From Pseudomonas viridiflava (lineage in GTDB: Bacteria > Pseudomonadota > Gammaproteobacteria > Pseudomonadales > Pseudomonadaceae), in assembly GCF_900573885.1 (NCBI RefSeq), contig NZ_UPSE01000154.1, positions 62,001 through 126,000 of the forward strand: a stretch of DNA of 64,000 bases. The letters are read 5' to 3'. A program made the position numbers and the translations under genes. The stretch's first letter is position 1. Every line of letters starts with the position of its first letter. This document shows positions 29,358 to 37,782 of this stretch, piece by piece. Under the pieces are notes generated by a model that saw only the letters and a program-made list of their open reading frames with translations, was not told the origin of the DNA and made no database searches.

Positions 29358-30014
29358 TCAGTCGGCGGCCTCAAGCAATTCAATTTCAAATACCAAGGGC
29401 GAGTACGGCGCGATCAGGTCGCCGGCCCCTTCGGCGCCGTAAGCCTGGTCAGATGGAATTACCAGCCGCCATTTGCTTCCCGCGGGCATTTCCTGCAACG
29501 CAATTCGCCATCCGCTGATCACGCTGTCGAGCTTGAACCACACCGGTTGTGCGCTCTCGTCGAACACGCTGCCGTCGGCAAAGCGCCCCACGTACTTCAC
29601 CTGCACGCGACCGCTCGCTTTGGGAATGCGTCCCTGGCCTCGAACCAATTCGCTGTACAGCACACCACCGGGCAATTCACGCATGCCGGTTTTGGCTTTC
29701 TCATTGACCAGAAATCGCGTTTCCGCCTGCTTTGCCTTTTGATCGTCGACAGGTGCTTCGGCCAGCTTCGCTTCGTGTTCGGCAAGCACCTGTTCCATGC
29801 GCTTGGCATCGAGTTGCAGCGGTTCGCCGCGATAGGATTGGCGAAGCCCATCAAGCAAGGCCTGCAGCTGCAGATCGGGCACTTCTTCGCGCAGACGCTG
29901 CCCCAGTTTCACCCCAAGGCTGTACGCCAGATCGTGCTGGTTTTCTTGCGCGTAGGCGGTGCTGGTGGCAAGCGGCGCGAGCAGAAAAAACAGCGGTAAG
30001 AAACGACGCGACAT
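29358..30014 (-). CDS. Periplasmic FKBP-type prolyl isomerase
   Basis: A 218-residue isomerase. Signal peptide (MSRRFLPLFFLLAPLATSTAYA) directs it to the periplasm. An N-terminal dimerisation domain (30-110) is followed by the FKBP catalytic domain (about 120-217) with VQVKYVGRFADGSVFDES, a GWRIALQEMPAGSKW block and a IPSDQAYG region. This arrangement is that of FkpA/Mip. The ATG at 30014 gives the signal peptide directly, so an upstream ATG at 30062 is not used. It is convergent with algQ. Confidence 0.92.
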   Translation of the reverse strand: MSRRFLPLFFLLAPLATSTAYAQENQHDLAYSLGVKLGQRLREEVPDLQLQALLDGLRQSYRGEPLQLDAKRMEQVLAEHEAKLAEAPVDDQKAKQAETRFLVNEKAKTGMRELPGGVLYSELVRGQGRIPKASGRVQVKYVGRFADGSVFDESAQPVWFKLDSVISGWRIALQEMPAGSKWRLVIPSDQAYGAEGAGDLIAPYSPLVFEIELLEAAD

Positions 30015-30127
30015 GGGCGTTCTCCGGGCGACAAGTGCGGCGATTATGCCAGCCCTTATCACGGAACTGGCGAGCGACGAAACGGCCGGCTAGTATGGCC
30101 GCACCAACGTTCGCCAGGAGGCGCGTC

Positions 30128-31195
30128 ATGTCGGCCAATAAGAAATCGGTAACTACTCCTTTGCACCTGCTGCAGCAACTTTCTCAGAGTCTGCTGGATC
30201 ATCTAGAAAGTGCTTGTTCCCAGGCTTTGGTCGACGCTGAAAAGCTGCTCGCCAAACTGGAAAAACAACGCGGCAAAGCCCAGGAAAAACTGCATGACGC
30301 GCGCAGCTTGCTGCAAGCCGCGACCACCGCAGGCAAGAACAAAGCGCAGAACAAAGCCAAGCAAGCCGTCGCCGAACTGGAGACGCTGCTCGACACCCTC
30401 AAAGCCAGTCAGGCTGAGACGCGCAACTACATCGTGCAACTCAAGCGCGACGCTCAGGAAAGCCTGAAACTGGCCCAGGGCGTTGGCAAGGTCAAAGAGT
30501 CGGTTGCCAAGGCATTGAGCGCGCGCAGCGCGGCGCCGAAACCGGTCGCCGCCAAGCCTGCTGCGAAAGCTCCGGCTGCAAAAGCGGCGGCCAAGCCTGC
30601 CGCTAAACCAGTTGCCAAGCCAGCTGCCAAAGCGCCGGCGAAAGCCGCAGCCAAGCCAGCCGCGAAGGCGCCGGTAAAAGCTGCTGCCAAACCCGCAGCC
30701 AAAGCGGCGGCCAAACCCGTTGCGAAAAAAGCGCCGGTGAAAGCTGCCGCCAAGCCCGTCGCGAAGCCTGCTGCCAAAGCTGCCGCGTCGACCGCCGCCA
30801 AACCCGCCGTCAAGGCGCCGGTAAGAGCCGCGGCCAAACCGGTCGCCAAGCCAGCGGCTAAACCCGCTGCTAAAGCGCCTGCCAAGCCTGCTGCTGTCAA
30901 ACCAGCTGCCAAGCCGGCCGCTACCGCCAAGCCCGCAGCTGCCAAGGCACCCGCCAAAGCCGCCGCAAAACCGGCAGCTAAACCAGCAGCTAAACCCGTT
31001 GTGAAAGCGCCAGCCAAAGCAGCGGTTAAACCAGCAGCCAAACCTGCTGCCAAGGCTCCTGCGAAACCTGTCGCTGCCAAGCCTGCCGCTGCGAAACCAG
31101 CGACACCTGCAACGCCAGCGCCGGTAGCTGCTCCCGCTGCACCGGCAGCCGCAACGCCAACTACCAACGGTAGCGGCGCGCCAAGCCTGTCCTAA
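30128..31195 (+). CDS. algP: Histone H1-like protein AlgP
   Basis: A 355-residue basic protein. Residues 1-135 are helical and carry the AlgP-specific domain (HLLQQLSQSLLDHLESA); residues 140-345 are a lysine/alanine/proline tract built of variants of KPAAKAPAK and KPVAKPA, resembling the histone H1 tail. In P. aeruginosa AlgP (AlgR3) affects algD transcription and binds DNA. Repeat number varies between strains. The last four bases overlap the stop of the convergent TIGR02444 gene (CTAA). Confidence 0.95.
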   Translation: MSANKKSVTTPLHLLQQLSQSLLDHLESACSQALVDAEKLLAKLEKQRGKAQEKLHDARSLLQAATTAGKNKAQNKAKQAVAELETLLDTLKASQAETRNYIVQLKRDAQESLKLAQGVGKVKESVAKALSARSAAPKPVAAKPAAKAPAAKAAAKPAAKPVAKPAAKAPAKAAAKPAAKAPVKAAAKPAAKAAAKPVAKKAPVKAAAKPVAKPAAKAAASTAAKPAVKAPVRAAAKPVAKPAAKPAAKAPAKPAAVKPAAKPAATAKPAAAKAPAKAAAKPAAKPAAKPVVKAPAKAAVKPAAKPAAKAPAKPVAAKPAAAKPATPATPAPVAAPAAPAAATPTTNGSGAPSLS

Positions 31196-31641
31196 GCGTG
31201 AGTGATCGCGACGCGCAGCACTGCCAGCGCGTCGCGGTCATGCTGGCCCGCTACGGCGGTTAACCAGTCCCCGTCTGTTTCCCCTGTCGGCCACGCGCGC
31301 ACCAACTGATGCATGCGTTCAAGCTGCTGACGTTCACTGTCCAGTTCCAGCTTCTTGACCTGCTCACGCAGTTCGTTGAGCGCCCTGTCGTGCGCGGCTG
31401 CTTCGCGCCAGCGTTGGCGCAAGTGACGAAGCGGTACAACGACCTCGTCTTGCCATGTTGCGGCGACTTGCATAAGTGCCTCGGTGCGCGCCAGCGTGCA
31501 GGCCACTTGCGCTTGCTGCAACCATGCGGCGCACAGCACCACGCACACATCCGCGCCTTGCTCTTGCAAACGCAAGCACGCTGCTTCGATGCCGGGGCGG
31601 GCATAAAACGTCTTGGCAAAATTCCACAGGTCAGAGGGCAT
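31192..31641 (-). CDS. TIGR02444 family protein
   Basis: A 149-residue, mostly helical cytoplasmic protein of the TIGR02444 family (LWNFAKTFYARPGIEAACLRLQ, then a QGADVCVVLCAAW block). Function unknown. It is commonly found beside algP or the ABC-F gene in Pseudomonas. It is divergent from the ABC-F gene, 50 bases away. Confidence 0.88.
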   Translation of the reverse strand: MPSDLWNFAKTFYARPGIEAACLRLQEQGADVCVVLCAAWLQQAQVACTLARTEALMQVAATWQDEVVVPLRHLRQRWREAAAHDRALNELREQVKKLELDSERQQLERMHQLVRAWPTGETDGDWLTAVAGQHDRDALAVLRVAITHA

Positions 31642-31691
31642 GGTGCTTTCCGGGCGATAAGCAAACGAAGCTGGTAGACTCCGCCGCCATT

Positions 31692-33599
31692 ATGATTCGA
31701 CTACAAAACCTCACTTTACAGCGTGGCCCGCAGCGTTTGTTGGAAGACGCCGAGCTGACGCTGCACGCCGGCCATAAAGCCGGCCTCATCGGCGCCAATG
31801 GTGCCGGTAAATCCAGCCTGTTCGCCTTGTTGCGCGGTGAGTTGACGCCCGATTCCGGCGACTGCTTCCTGCCAGCAGACTGGCGTATCGCGCACATGCG
31901 CCAAGAGGTCGATACGCTTGAGCGTATCGCCGTCGACTATGTGCTCGATGGCGACATTCGCCTGCGCCAGGTGCAAACCGATCTGGCCGCCGCCGAAGCG
32001 TCCCACGATGGCGCCGCACAGGCGCGGCTGCACGCCGAGCTGGACGCCGCCGACGGTTACACCGCCGATGCCCGCGCGCGCAAATTGCTCGCCGGCCTGG
32101 GTTTCAGCAATGAGCAGATGGATCGTCCGGTGGGCAGTTTTTCCGGCGGCTGGCGTATGCGCCTGAACCTGGCTCAAGCGCTGATGTGTCCGTCCGACCT
32201 GCTGCTGCTCGATGAGCCCACCAACCACCTGGATCTCGACGCCATTCTCTGGCTCGAAGAGTGGCTGAAAAGCTACCCGGGCACGCTACTGCTGATTTCC
32301 CACGACCGCGATTTTCTCGATGCTGTGGTCGATCACGTCGCCCATGTCGACCAACGCAAGCTCGTGTTGTATCGCGGCGGCTATACCGCTTTCGAGCGCG
32401 CCCGGGCTGAGCGTCTGGCGCAGCAGCAACAGGCGTATGAGAAGCAGCAGGCGCAGCGCGCGCACATGGAAAAATACATCGCCCGCTTCAAGGCGCAGGC
32501 CACCAAGGCCCGCCAGGCGCAGAGCCGAATCAAAGCCCTTGAGCGCATGGAAGAACTGTCGGCGGCCCATGTCGACTCGCCGTTCGACTTTACTTTCCGC
32601 GAAGCCGACAAGATTTCCAGCCCGTTGCTTAATCTGTCCGATGGCCGTCTCGGCTATGGCGACAAGGTGGTGCTGGAAAAAGTGAAGCTGGGCTTGGTGC
32701 CCGGCGCACGTATCGGTTTGCTCGGGCCGAACGGCGCGGGCAAATCCACGTTGATCAAAACCCTGGTCGGCGAGCTGCCGGTAATTGGCGGGCGGTTGGT
32801 ACGTGGCGAAAATCTGGTGATCGGCTATTTTGCCCAACATCAGCTTGACTCTCTCGACAACAAAGCCAGCCCGCTCCTGCACCTGCAACGCCTGGCGCCA
32901 ACTGAGCGCGAGCAGACATTGCGCGACTTTCTCGGAGGTTTCGACTTCCGGGGGCCGCGCTGCGACGAGCCGGTTCTGAATTTCTCTGGCGGTGAGAAAG
33001 CACGTTTGGCGTTGGCGTTGATCGCATGGGAAAAGCCCAACCTGTTGCTGCTCGACGAACCGACCAACCACCTCGATCTGGAGATGCGCCTGGCCCTGAC
33101 CATGGCCCTGCAGGAATTCGAAGGCGCCGTGGTGGTGGTGTCGCACGACAGGCACTTGCTCAAGAGCACCACCGACGAGTTTCTGCTGGTCGCCGAAGGG
33201 CGCATTCAGGAATTCGATGGTGATCTGGAAGATTATGCCCGCTGGCTGGTCGACTACCGCGCCCGTCAGGCGCCGGTCAGCACTGCGCCGGCGGGTGATA
33301 AAACCGACAAGCGCGCTCAGCGCCAAGCGGCTGCTGCATTGCGTCAGCAACTGGCGCCGCACAAGCGCGAAGCCGAAAAACTCGAAAAAGAGCTCGGGTT
33401 GCTGCACGAAAAACTTGCCAAAGTACAAGAGCGACTCGGCGATGCGGCCATTTATGAAACATCGCGTAAAGACGATTTGCGCGATCTTCTTGCCGAACAA
33501 GCCAAAATGAAGGTCCGTGAAAGCGAGCTGGAAGAGGCTTGGATGCTGGCGCTGGAACACCTGGAAAGCCTCGAGCAACAACTGGCCCAAGTCGACTGA
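31692..33599 (+). CDS. yheS: ABC-F ATPase, YheS type
   Basis: A 635-residue protein with two ABC nucleotide-binding domains and no membrane segments. Walker A motifs are GANGAGKSS (about 34-42) and GPNGAGKST (near 346); signatures are FSGGWRMRL and FSGGEKARL; each Walker B is followed by DEPTNHLDL. The basic linker near residues 240-300 and a C-terminal coiled coil (530-630) fit YheS, an ABC-F factor that binds ribosomes. The start at 31692 begins MIRLQNLTLQRG; further upstream codons overlap the TIGR02444 gene. Confidence 0.94.
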   Translation: MIRLQNLTLQRGPQRLLEDAELTLHAGHKAGLIGANGAGKSSLFALLRGELTPDSGDCFLPADWRIAHMRQEVDTLERIAVDYVLDGDIRLRQVQTDLAAAEASHDGAAQARLHAELDAADGYTADARARKLLAGLGFSNEQMDRPVGSFSGGWRMRLNLAQALMCPSDLLLLDEPTNHLDLDAILWLEEWLKSYPGTLLLISHDRDFLDAVVDHVAHVDQRKLVLYRGGYTAFERARAERLAQQQQAYEKQQAQRAHMEKYIARFKAQATKARQAQSRIKALERMEELSAAHVDSPFDFTFREADKISSPLLNLSDGRLGYGDKVVLEKVKLGLVPGARIGLLGPNGAGKSTLIKTLVGELPVIGGRLVRGENLVIGYFAQHQLDSLDNKASPLLHLQRLAPTEREQTLRDFLGGFDFRGPRCDEPVLNFSGGEKARLALALIAWEKPNLLLLDEPTNHLDLEMRLALTMALQEFEGAVVVVSHDRHLLKSTTDEFLLVAEGRIQEFDGDLEDYARWLVDYRARQAPVSTAPAGDKTDKRAQRQAAAALRQQLAPHKREAEKLEKELGLLHEKLAKVQERLGDAAIYETSRKDDLRDLLAEQAKMKVRESELEEAWMLALEHLESLEQQLAQVD

Positions 33600-33647
33600 A
33601 AGCAAAGAACCTAACGGATTACCACTTACCCCTTTTGAGGCAACACT

Positions 33648-34415
33648 ATGGAATGGCTAATGAGTCCAGAGATCTGGGTCGCGTTCTTGACCTTGACCGC
33701 TTTGGAAATCGTCCTTGGCATCGATAACATCATCTTCATCTCGATTCTGGTCAGCCGGCTGCCAGTCGAACAACAACCCAAAGCGCGCTTCTTTGGCCTG
33801 GCCCTGGCCATGGGCACACGGATTCTGTTGCTGCTGTCGATTACCTGGGTCATGCGCCTGACGGCGGATCTGTTCACCGTCTTCGAGCAGGGCATTTCCG
33901 GGCGCGACCTGATTCTGTTTTTCGGTGGCCTGTTCCTGCTGTTCAAAAGTACCGCTGAGATTTACCACGGTCTGGAAGGCGCTGAAGAAGAAGCCAAGGC
34001 CGGCGGCAAGGTGTACGGCTTTATGGGGATCATCACGCAGATCGCCATTATCGACATCATCTTCTCCCTCGACTCGGTGATCACCGCCGTCGGCCTGGTG
34101 CAGCATGTACCGGTCATGATTGCGGCCATCGTGATTTCCGTGGGCGTGATGATGCTGGCAGCCAGCACCATCAGCGAATACATCGACAAGCACCCGTCGC
34201 TGAAAATGCTGGCGCTGTCGTTCCTGATCGTGGTCGGTACCGTGCTGATCGCCGAAGCCTTTGAAGTGCATGTGCCAAAAGGCTATGTCTACTTCGCCAT
34301 GGCGTTCTCGCTGGCTGTTGAAGCCATCAACATCAAAATGCGCACCGCCCGGGCTCGGGCGGCGGCTAAGGATGTTGATGCTGTCCAGCTGCGCAAACAC
34401 GGCCCGGAAGCATAA
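33648..34415 (+). CDS. TerC-family membrane protein
   Basis: A 255-residue integral membrane protein with about seven hydrophobic segments. The TerC signature is clear: LTALEIVLGIDNIIFISILV near the start and IIDIIFSLDSVITAVGLV near residue 140, each with the conserved Asp that is thought to coordinate metal. Members export Mn(II) or protect membrane-protein metallation; substrate here is unknown. GAGGCAAC precedes the ATG. No Mn riboswitch is visible: only 48 bases separate it from the ABC-F gene. Confidence 0.9.
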   Translation: MEWLMSPEIWVAFLTLTALEIVLGIDNIIFISILVSRLPVEQQPKARFFGLALAMGTRILLLLSITWVMRLTADLFTVFEQGISGRDLILFFGGLFLLFKSTAEIYHGLEGAEEEAKAGGKVYGFMGIITQIAIIDIIFSLDSVITAVGLVQHVPVMIAAIVISVGVMMLAASTISEYIDKHPSLKMLALSFLIVVGTVLIAEAFEVHVPKGYVYFAMAFSLAVEAINIKMRTARARAAAKDVDAVQLRKHGPEA

Positions 34416-34434
34416 CCGGCGCTGTGCTCCTCAA

Positions 34435-34469
34435 CTGTGTGGCGACTGTGCTAGTCAGTCGCCACACAG
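34435..34469. repeat. Perfect 14-pair inverted repeat after the terC-type gene
   Basis: CTGTGTGGCGACTG (34435-34448) and CAGTCGCCACACAG (34456-34469) are perfect complements around a seven-base loop. There is no T run after either arm, so it is not a standard terminator on the plus strand. It lies between the TerC and LysE genes. Confidence 0.7.
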
Positions 34470-34511
34470 CGCGTTACCGTAAGCGCCCCCTTCTTTCTGA
34501 GGTTCGCAGCC

Positions 34512-35144
34512 ATGCTGCTCGAAACCTGGCTGGCGTTTTTCGTCGCTTGTTGGCTAATCAGTCTTTCTCCCGGCGCAGGCGCTATCGCCTCGATGTCGGC
34601 TGGCCTGCAATATGGTTTCTGGCGCGGCTATTGGAACGCGTTGGGGCTGCAGGTCGGGCTGGCGGTCCAGATCGCCATCGTGGCGGCTGGCGTGGGCGCC
34701 ATTCTTTCTGCCTCCGAGCTGGCCTTCAGCCTGATCAAATGGTTCGGCGTCATCTACCTGGTGTACCTGGGCGTCAAGCAATGGCGGGCGCTGCCTGGTG
34801 ATTTGTCTGAAGACGCGGCGGTGCGGCCATCCGGTCGTCCGTTGACGCTGGTTCTGCGTGGCTTCCTGGTCAACGTCAGCAATCCGAAAGCCGTGGTGTT
34901 CATGCTGGCGGTGCTGCCGCAATTCATCGATCCCAAAGCGCCGCAGCTGGTGCAGTACCTGACAATGGGCGCGACCATGATTACGGTCGATCTCATCGTG
35001 ATGGCCGGGTACACCGGTCTGGCTTCGCGGGTGCTGCGTTTGTTGCGCACGCCGCGTCAGCAGCGCCTGATGAACCGCACGTTCGGGGCGCTATTCATCG
35101 GCGCCGCCGGGTTACTGGCCAGCGTCCGCCGAGCGGTCAGCTAA
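34512..35144 (+). CDS. LysE/RhtB-family amino-acid exporter
   Basis: A 210-residue exporter with five or six hydrophobic segments. The family block SPGAGAIASMSAGLQYGFWRGYWN spans about 18-41, and FLVNVSNPKAVVFMLAVLPQFI is near residues 117-138. Such proteins export amino acids such as homoserine lactone, threonine or branched-chain residues; the substrate cannot be told. GAGG lies before the ATG. Confidence 0.9.
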   Translation: MLLETWLAFFVACWLISLSPGAGAIASMSAGLQYGFWRGYWNALGLQVGLAVQIAIVAAGVGAILSASELAFSLIKWFGVIYLVYLGVKQWRALPGDLSEDAAVRPSGRPLTLVLRGFLVNVSNPKAVVFMLAVLPQFIDPKAPQLVQYLTMGATMITVDLIVMAGYTGLASRVLRLLRTPRQQRLMNRTFGALFIGAAGLLASVRRAVS

Positions 35145-35318
35145 CGGCGGTTGCGGTTATTTAAGGGCGCGTTCAATACGGATCGCGTCTTTTTCCGTTC
35201 TAGCTTCGCGGTGTCGATCAATCCGCAATCGCCCCGATTAGGAAAAGCTTTGTTACAAGACTTGAGTGAGAACGTTAGGAAGGTAACAATGTGAGCCATT
35301 CTTAATTGGGATGGAATC

Positions 35319-37244
35319 ATGTTTGCCTCTCCCCGTTTGTTGCTCTGCCTCCTCTCGCTGTTGTCTGTTTTTAGCCTGAACGCATTCGCTGATCCGGTGG
35401 AAGGAACCGCCCAAGCCATTCATTTGCTCGATTACCTCGGCGCGGATTACGCCGACGCGGTGAATGGCGGCCAGGTCATCAACGGTGACAGCTACCAGAA
35501 ACAACTCGACGCCCTGACCACGCTGCACGGCCTGATCGTAGCGCTGCCGGCGCGGCCACAGCGCGGCGACATCGAGCAGGGCGTGGGCGCTCTGCGCACC
35601 GCTATTGCTGAGCATCAAGACGCCGCAGCAGTCAATCGCCAGGCGCGCCAGCTCAGCGCCCAAGTGGCCGCGGCGTACGAAGTCAGTCAAGCCCCGGTCA
35701 TCACGCCAGACCCGACCCGCGGCGCGCCGCTCTACGCGCAGCAGTGCGCGGTGTGCCACGGCGATGCCGGCCTCGGTGACGGCCCTGCTGGCATTGGCCT
35801 GGAGCCAGCGCCGTCTGATCTGACCGACGCCAAGCGCCTCGGTCGTCTCAGCCTTTACGACTTGTACAGCGCCACCACCCTGGGCATTGAAGGCACCGAT
35901 ATGCCTGCTTTCGCCGACCAACTGGACGAGCGTCAGCGTTGGGACCTGGCGGTTTATATCGCCAGCTTGAGTGCCGCAAAAACTGCGCCTGCTCCGGTAA
36001 CGGATGACGGGGCGAAGCCGAAAACATTCGACCTCGCGGAACTCGCTCGCCAGACGCCGGACGAAATCGCCGCCACCCAGGGCGAGCCCGCTGCGGCGCT
36101 GTTCCGCAGCCAGCGTGCGCAGCCGCCCGTGGTTCAGCGCGGCCCGCAGCAGTTGCTCGAGTACACCAGCGTCACTCTGGAAAAAAGTCTCGCCGCCTAT
36201 GGCAATGGCGATCATGACCAAGCCTATGACCTGTCCGTCGCTGCCTATCTCGAAGGCTTCGAACTGGTGGAGAGCTCGCTCGACAACGTCGACGCGCAAG
36301 TGCGCAAAGACACTGAAAAAGCCTTGATGGCCTACCGGCAGTCGCTGCAGGACGGCCTGCCGCTGGCCCAGGCTGCGCAAAAACTCGAGTTCGCCAAAAG
36401 CAAACTTCAGGAATCGGCGAAGCTGCTGGGCAGCGATGGCCTCAGCCAGTCGCTGAGCTTCATATCCGCACTGCTGATTCTGCTGCGCGAAGGTCTGGAA
36501 GCCATTCTGGTGCTGGCGGCCATCCTCGCGTTCCTGCGCAACACCGGCCAGCAGTCGGCCGAGCGCAGCGTGCACATTGGTTGGGGCCTGGCGATGGTCG
36601 CCGGCGTGTTCACCTGGGCCGCGGCGGCGTATCTGTTCGACGTCAGCGGCGCCCAGCGCGAATTGCTGGAAGGCTGTACCGCGCTGTTCGCCGCAGTCAT
36701 GGTGTTGTGGCTGGGCGTATGGATGCACGACCGCCGCCACGCAGCGGCATGGCAGGACTACATCAAGAGCAGTCTGGTGGGCGGCGGCGGCCGCTTCGGC
36801 TTTGCCATCCTGGCGTTCTTCTCGGTGTACCGCGAGCTGTTCGAGGTCATCCTGTTTTACGAAACCCTCTGGCTGCAAGCCGGTCCGGCCGGGCATAGCG
36901 CCGTGTTGGCTGGTGGCGCCGCTGCCTGCGTTCTGCTGGTCGGTCTGGCCTGGGTGATCCTTCGCGGCTCGGCCCGTTTGCCGTTGGGCCTGTTCTTTGG
37001 CATCAACGCGGCGCTGCTGTGCGCCTTGTCGGTGGTGTTCGCCGGCCACGGCGTGAAAGCGTTGCAGGAGGCTGGCGTGTTTGGCACCCATCCGGTTCCA
37101 TTCATTGAATTCGAATGGCTGGGCGTGCATGCCGATCTGTATTCCCTGTCGGCACAGGCCATTGCGCTGATCGCCATTGCGATCCTGTACGGCCGTAGCT
37201 TTATAACCGCGCGCCACCGTGAGCAGGCGGCAAGCGCGGGTTAA
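35319..37244 (+). CDS. Cytochrome c-FTR1 fusion iron permease
   Basis: A 641-residue protein: signal peptide (1-25), helical periplasmic region, a cytochrome c domain with haem motif CAVCH at 143-147 and the distal Met in GTDMPAF near residue 194, another helical linker, then an FTR1-type iron permease with seven membrane segments (about 375-640). The iron-binding REGLE motif is at about 390-394 and a second RELFE motif near 505. FTR1 moves Fe(III) after oxidation of Fe(II); the fused haem domain probably supplies the redox step. No Fur box is recognised upstream. Confidence 0.9.
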   Translation: MFASPRLLLCLLSLLSVFSLNAFADPVEGTAQAIHLLDYLGADYADAVNGGQVINGDSYQKQLDALTTLHGLIVALPARPQRGDIEQGVGALRTAIAEHQDAAAVNRQARQLSAQVAAAYEVSQAPVITPDPTRGAPLYAQQCAVCHGDAGLGDGPAGIGLEPAPSDLTDAKRLGRLSLYDLYSATTLGIEGTDMPAFADQLDERQRWDLAVYIASLSAAKTAPAPVTDDGAKPKTFDLAELARQTPDEIAATQGEPAAALFRSQRAQPPVVQRGPQQLLEYTSVTLEKSLAAYGNGDHDQAYDLSVAAYLEGFELVESSLDNVDAQVRKDTEKALMAYRQSLQDGLPLAQAAQKLEFAKSKLQESAKLLGSDGLSQSLSFISALLILLREGLEAILVLAAILAFLRNTGQQSAERSVHIGWGLAMVAGVFTWAAAAYLFDVSGAQRELLEGCTALFAAVMVLWLGVWMHDRRHAAAWQDYIKSSLVGGGGRFGFAILAFFSVYRELFEVILFYETLWLQAGPAGHSAVLAGGAAACVLLVGLAWVILRGSARLPLGLFFGINAALLCALSVVFAGHGVKALQEAGVFGTHPVPFIEFEWLGVHADLYSLSAQAIALIAIAILYGRSFITARHREQAASAG

Positions 37245-37258
37245 ACCACGCTGTTAAG

Positions 37259-37299
37259 AAAACGGGCGAGCAGTGTCACACTGCTCGCCCGTTTTGTTT
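37259..37299. terminator. Strong hairpin terminator between FTR1 gene and yaiI-type gene
   Basis: AAAACGGGCGAGCAGTG and CACTGCTCGCCCGTTTT form a perfect 17-pair stem around TCA, followed by GTTTT. With A and T runs on both sides it can act in both directions. Confidence 0.9.
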
Positions 37300-37320
37300 T
37301 CAGCGGTTCGAGGAGTGTGT

Positions 37321-37782
37321 ATGCGCGTATGGATTGATGCCGACGCCTGCCCGAAAGCGGCGAAGGATCAGGTGGTCAAGTTCGCCCTGAAACGCCAGTT
37401 CGAGGTGTTGCTGGTGGCCGGACAAAGCCAGACCAAGCCGGCGTTCGCTTGTGTGCGGCTGATTGTGGTGCCGAGCGGCCCGGATGCGGCCGACGATTAT
37501 CTGGTCGAGCACGCAGTGCCGGGCGAACTGGTGATCTGCAGCGACGTGCCCCTGGCCGACCGCTTAGTCAAGAAGGGTGTTGCAGCGCTGGACCCGCGTG
37601 GCCGCGAGTTCGATGCCGGCAACATGGGCGAACGCCTGGCGGTACGCAATCTGTTCACCGACCTGCGCGAGCAGGGCCAGGCGAGCGGAGGGCAGGGCCC
37701 TTATAGCGACCGCGACAAGCAAGCGTTCGCCAACAGCCTGGACCGTATCCTCACCCGCCTGAGCCGTCAGGCACTCAGCTGA
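37321..37782 (+). CDS. UPF0178 / YaiI-family protein
   Basis: A 153-residue protein of the UPF0178 family, PIN-like in fold, with the conserved opening VWIDADACPKAAKD and the central SDVPLADRLVKKG and DPRGREFD blocks. The Asp residues suggest a metal-dependent nuclease-like site, but no activity is established. GAGGAGTG precedes the ATG. The last 16 bases overlap the 3' end of the convergent MHYT-GGDEF-EAL gene. Confidence 0.9.
   Translation: MRVWIDADACPKAAKDQVVKFALKRQFEVLLVAGQSQTKPAFACVRLIVVPSGPDAADDYLVEHAVPGELVICSDVPLADRLVKKGVAALDPRGREFDAGNMGERLAVRNLFTDLREQGQASGGQGPYSDRDKQAFANSLDRILTRLSRQALS

Noticed and set aside
32286..33605. 439-codon frame antisense to the ABC-F gene
   Set aside because: Shadow frame with no family features.
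33600..33647. Mn riboswitch before the terC-type gene
   Set aside because: Only 48 bases are available and no yybP-ykoY-type structure fits.
35253..37217. 654-codon frame antisense to the FTR1 gene
   Set aside because: Shadow frame of a high-GC gene; no domain, start site or plausible composition.
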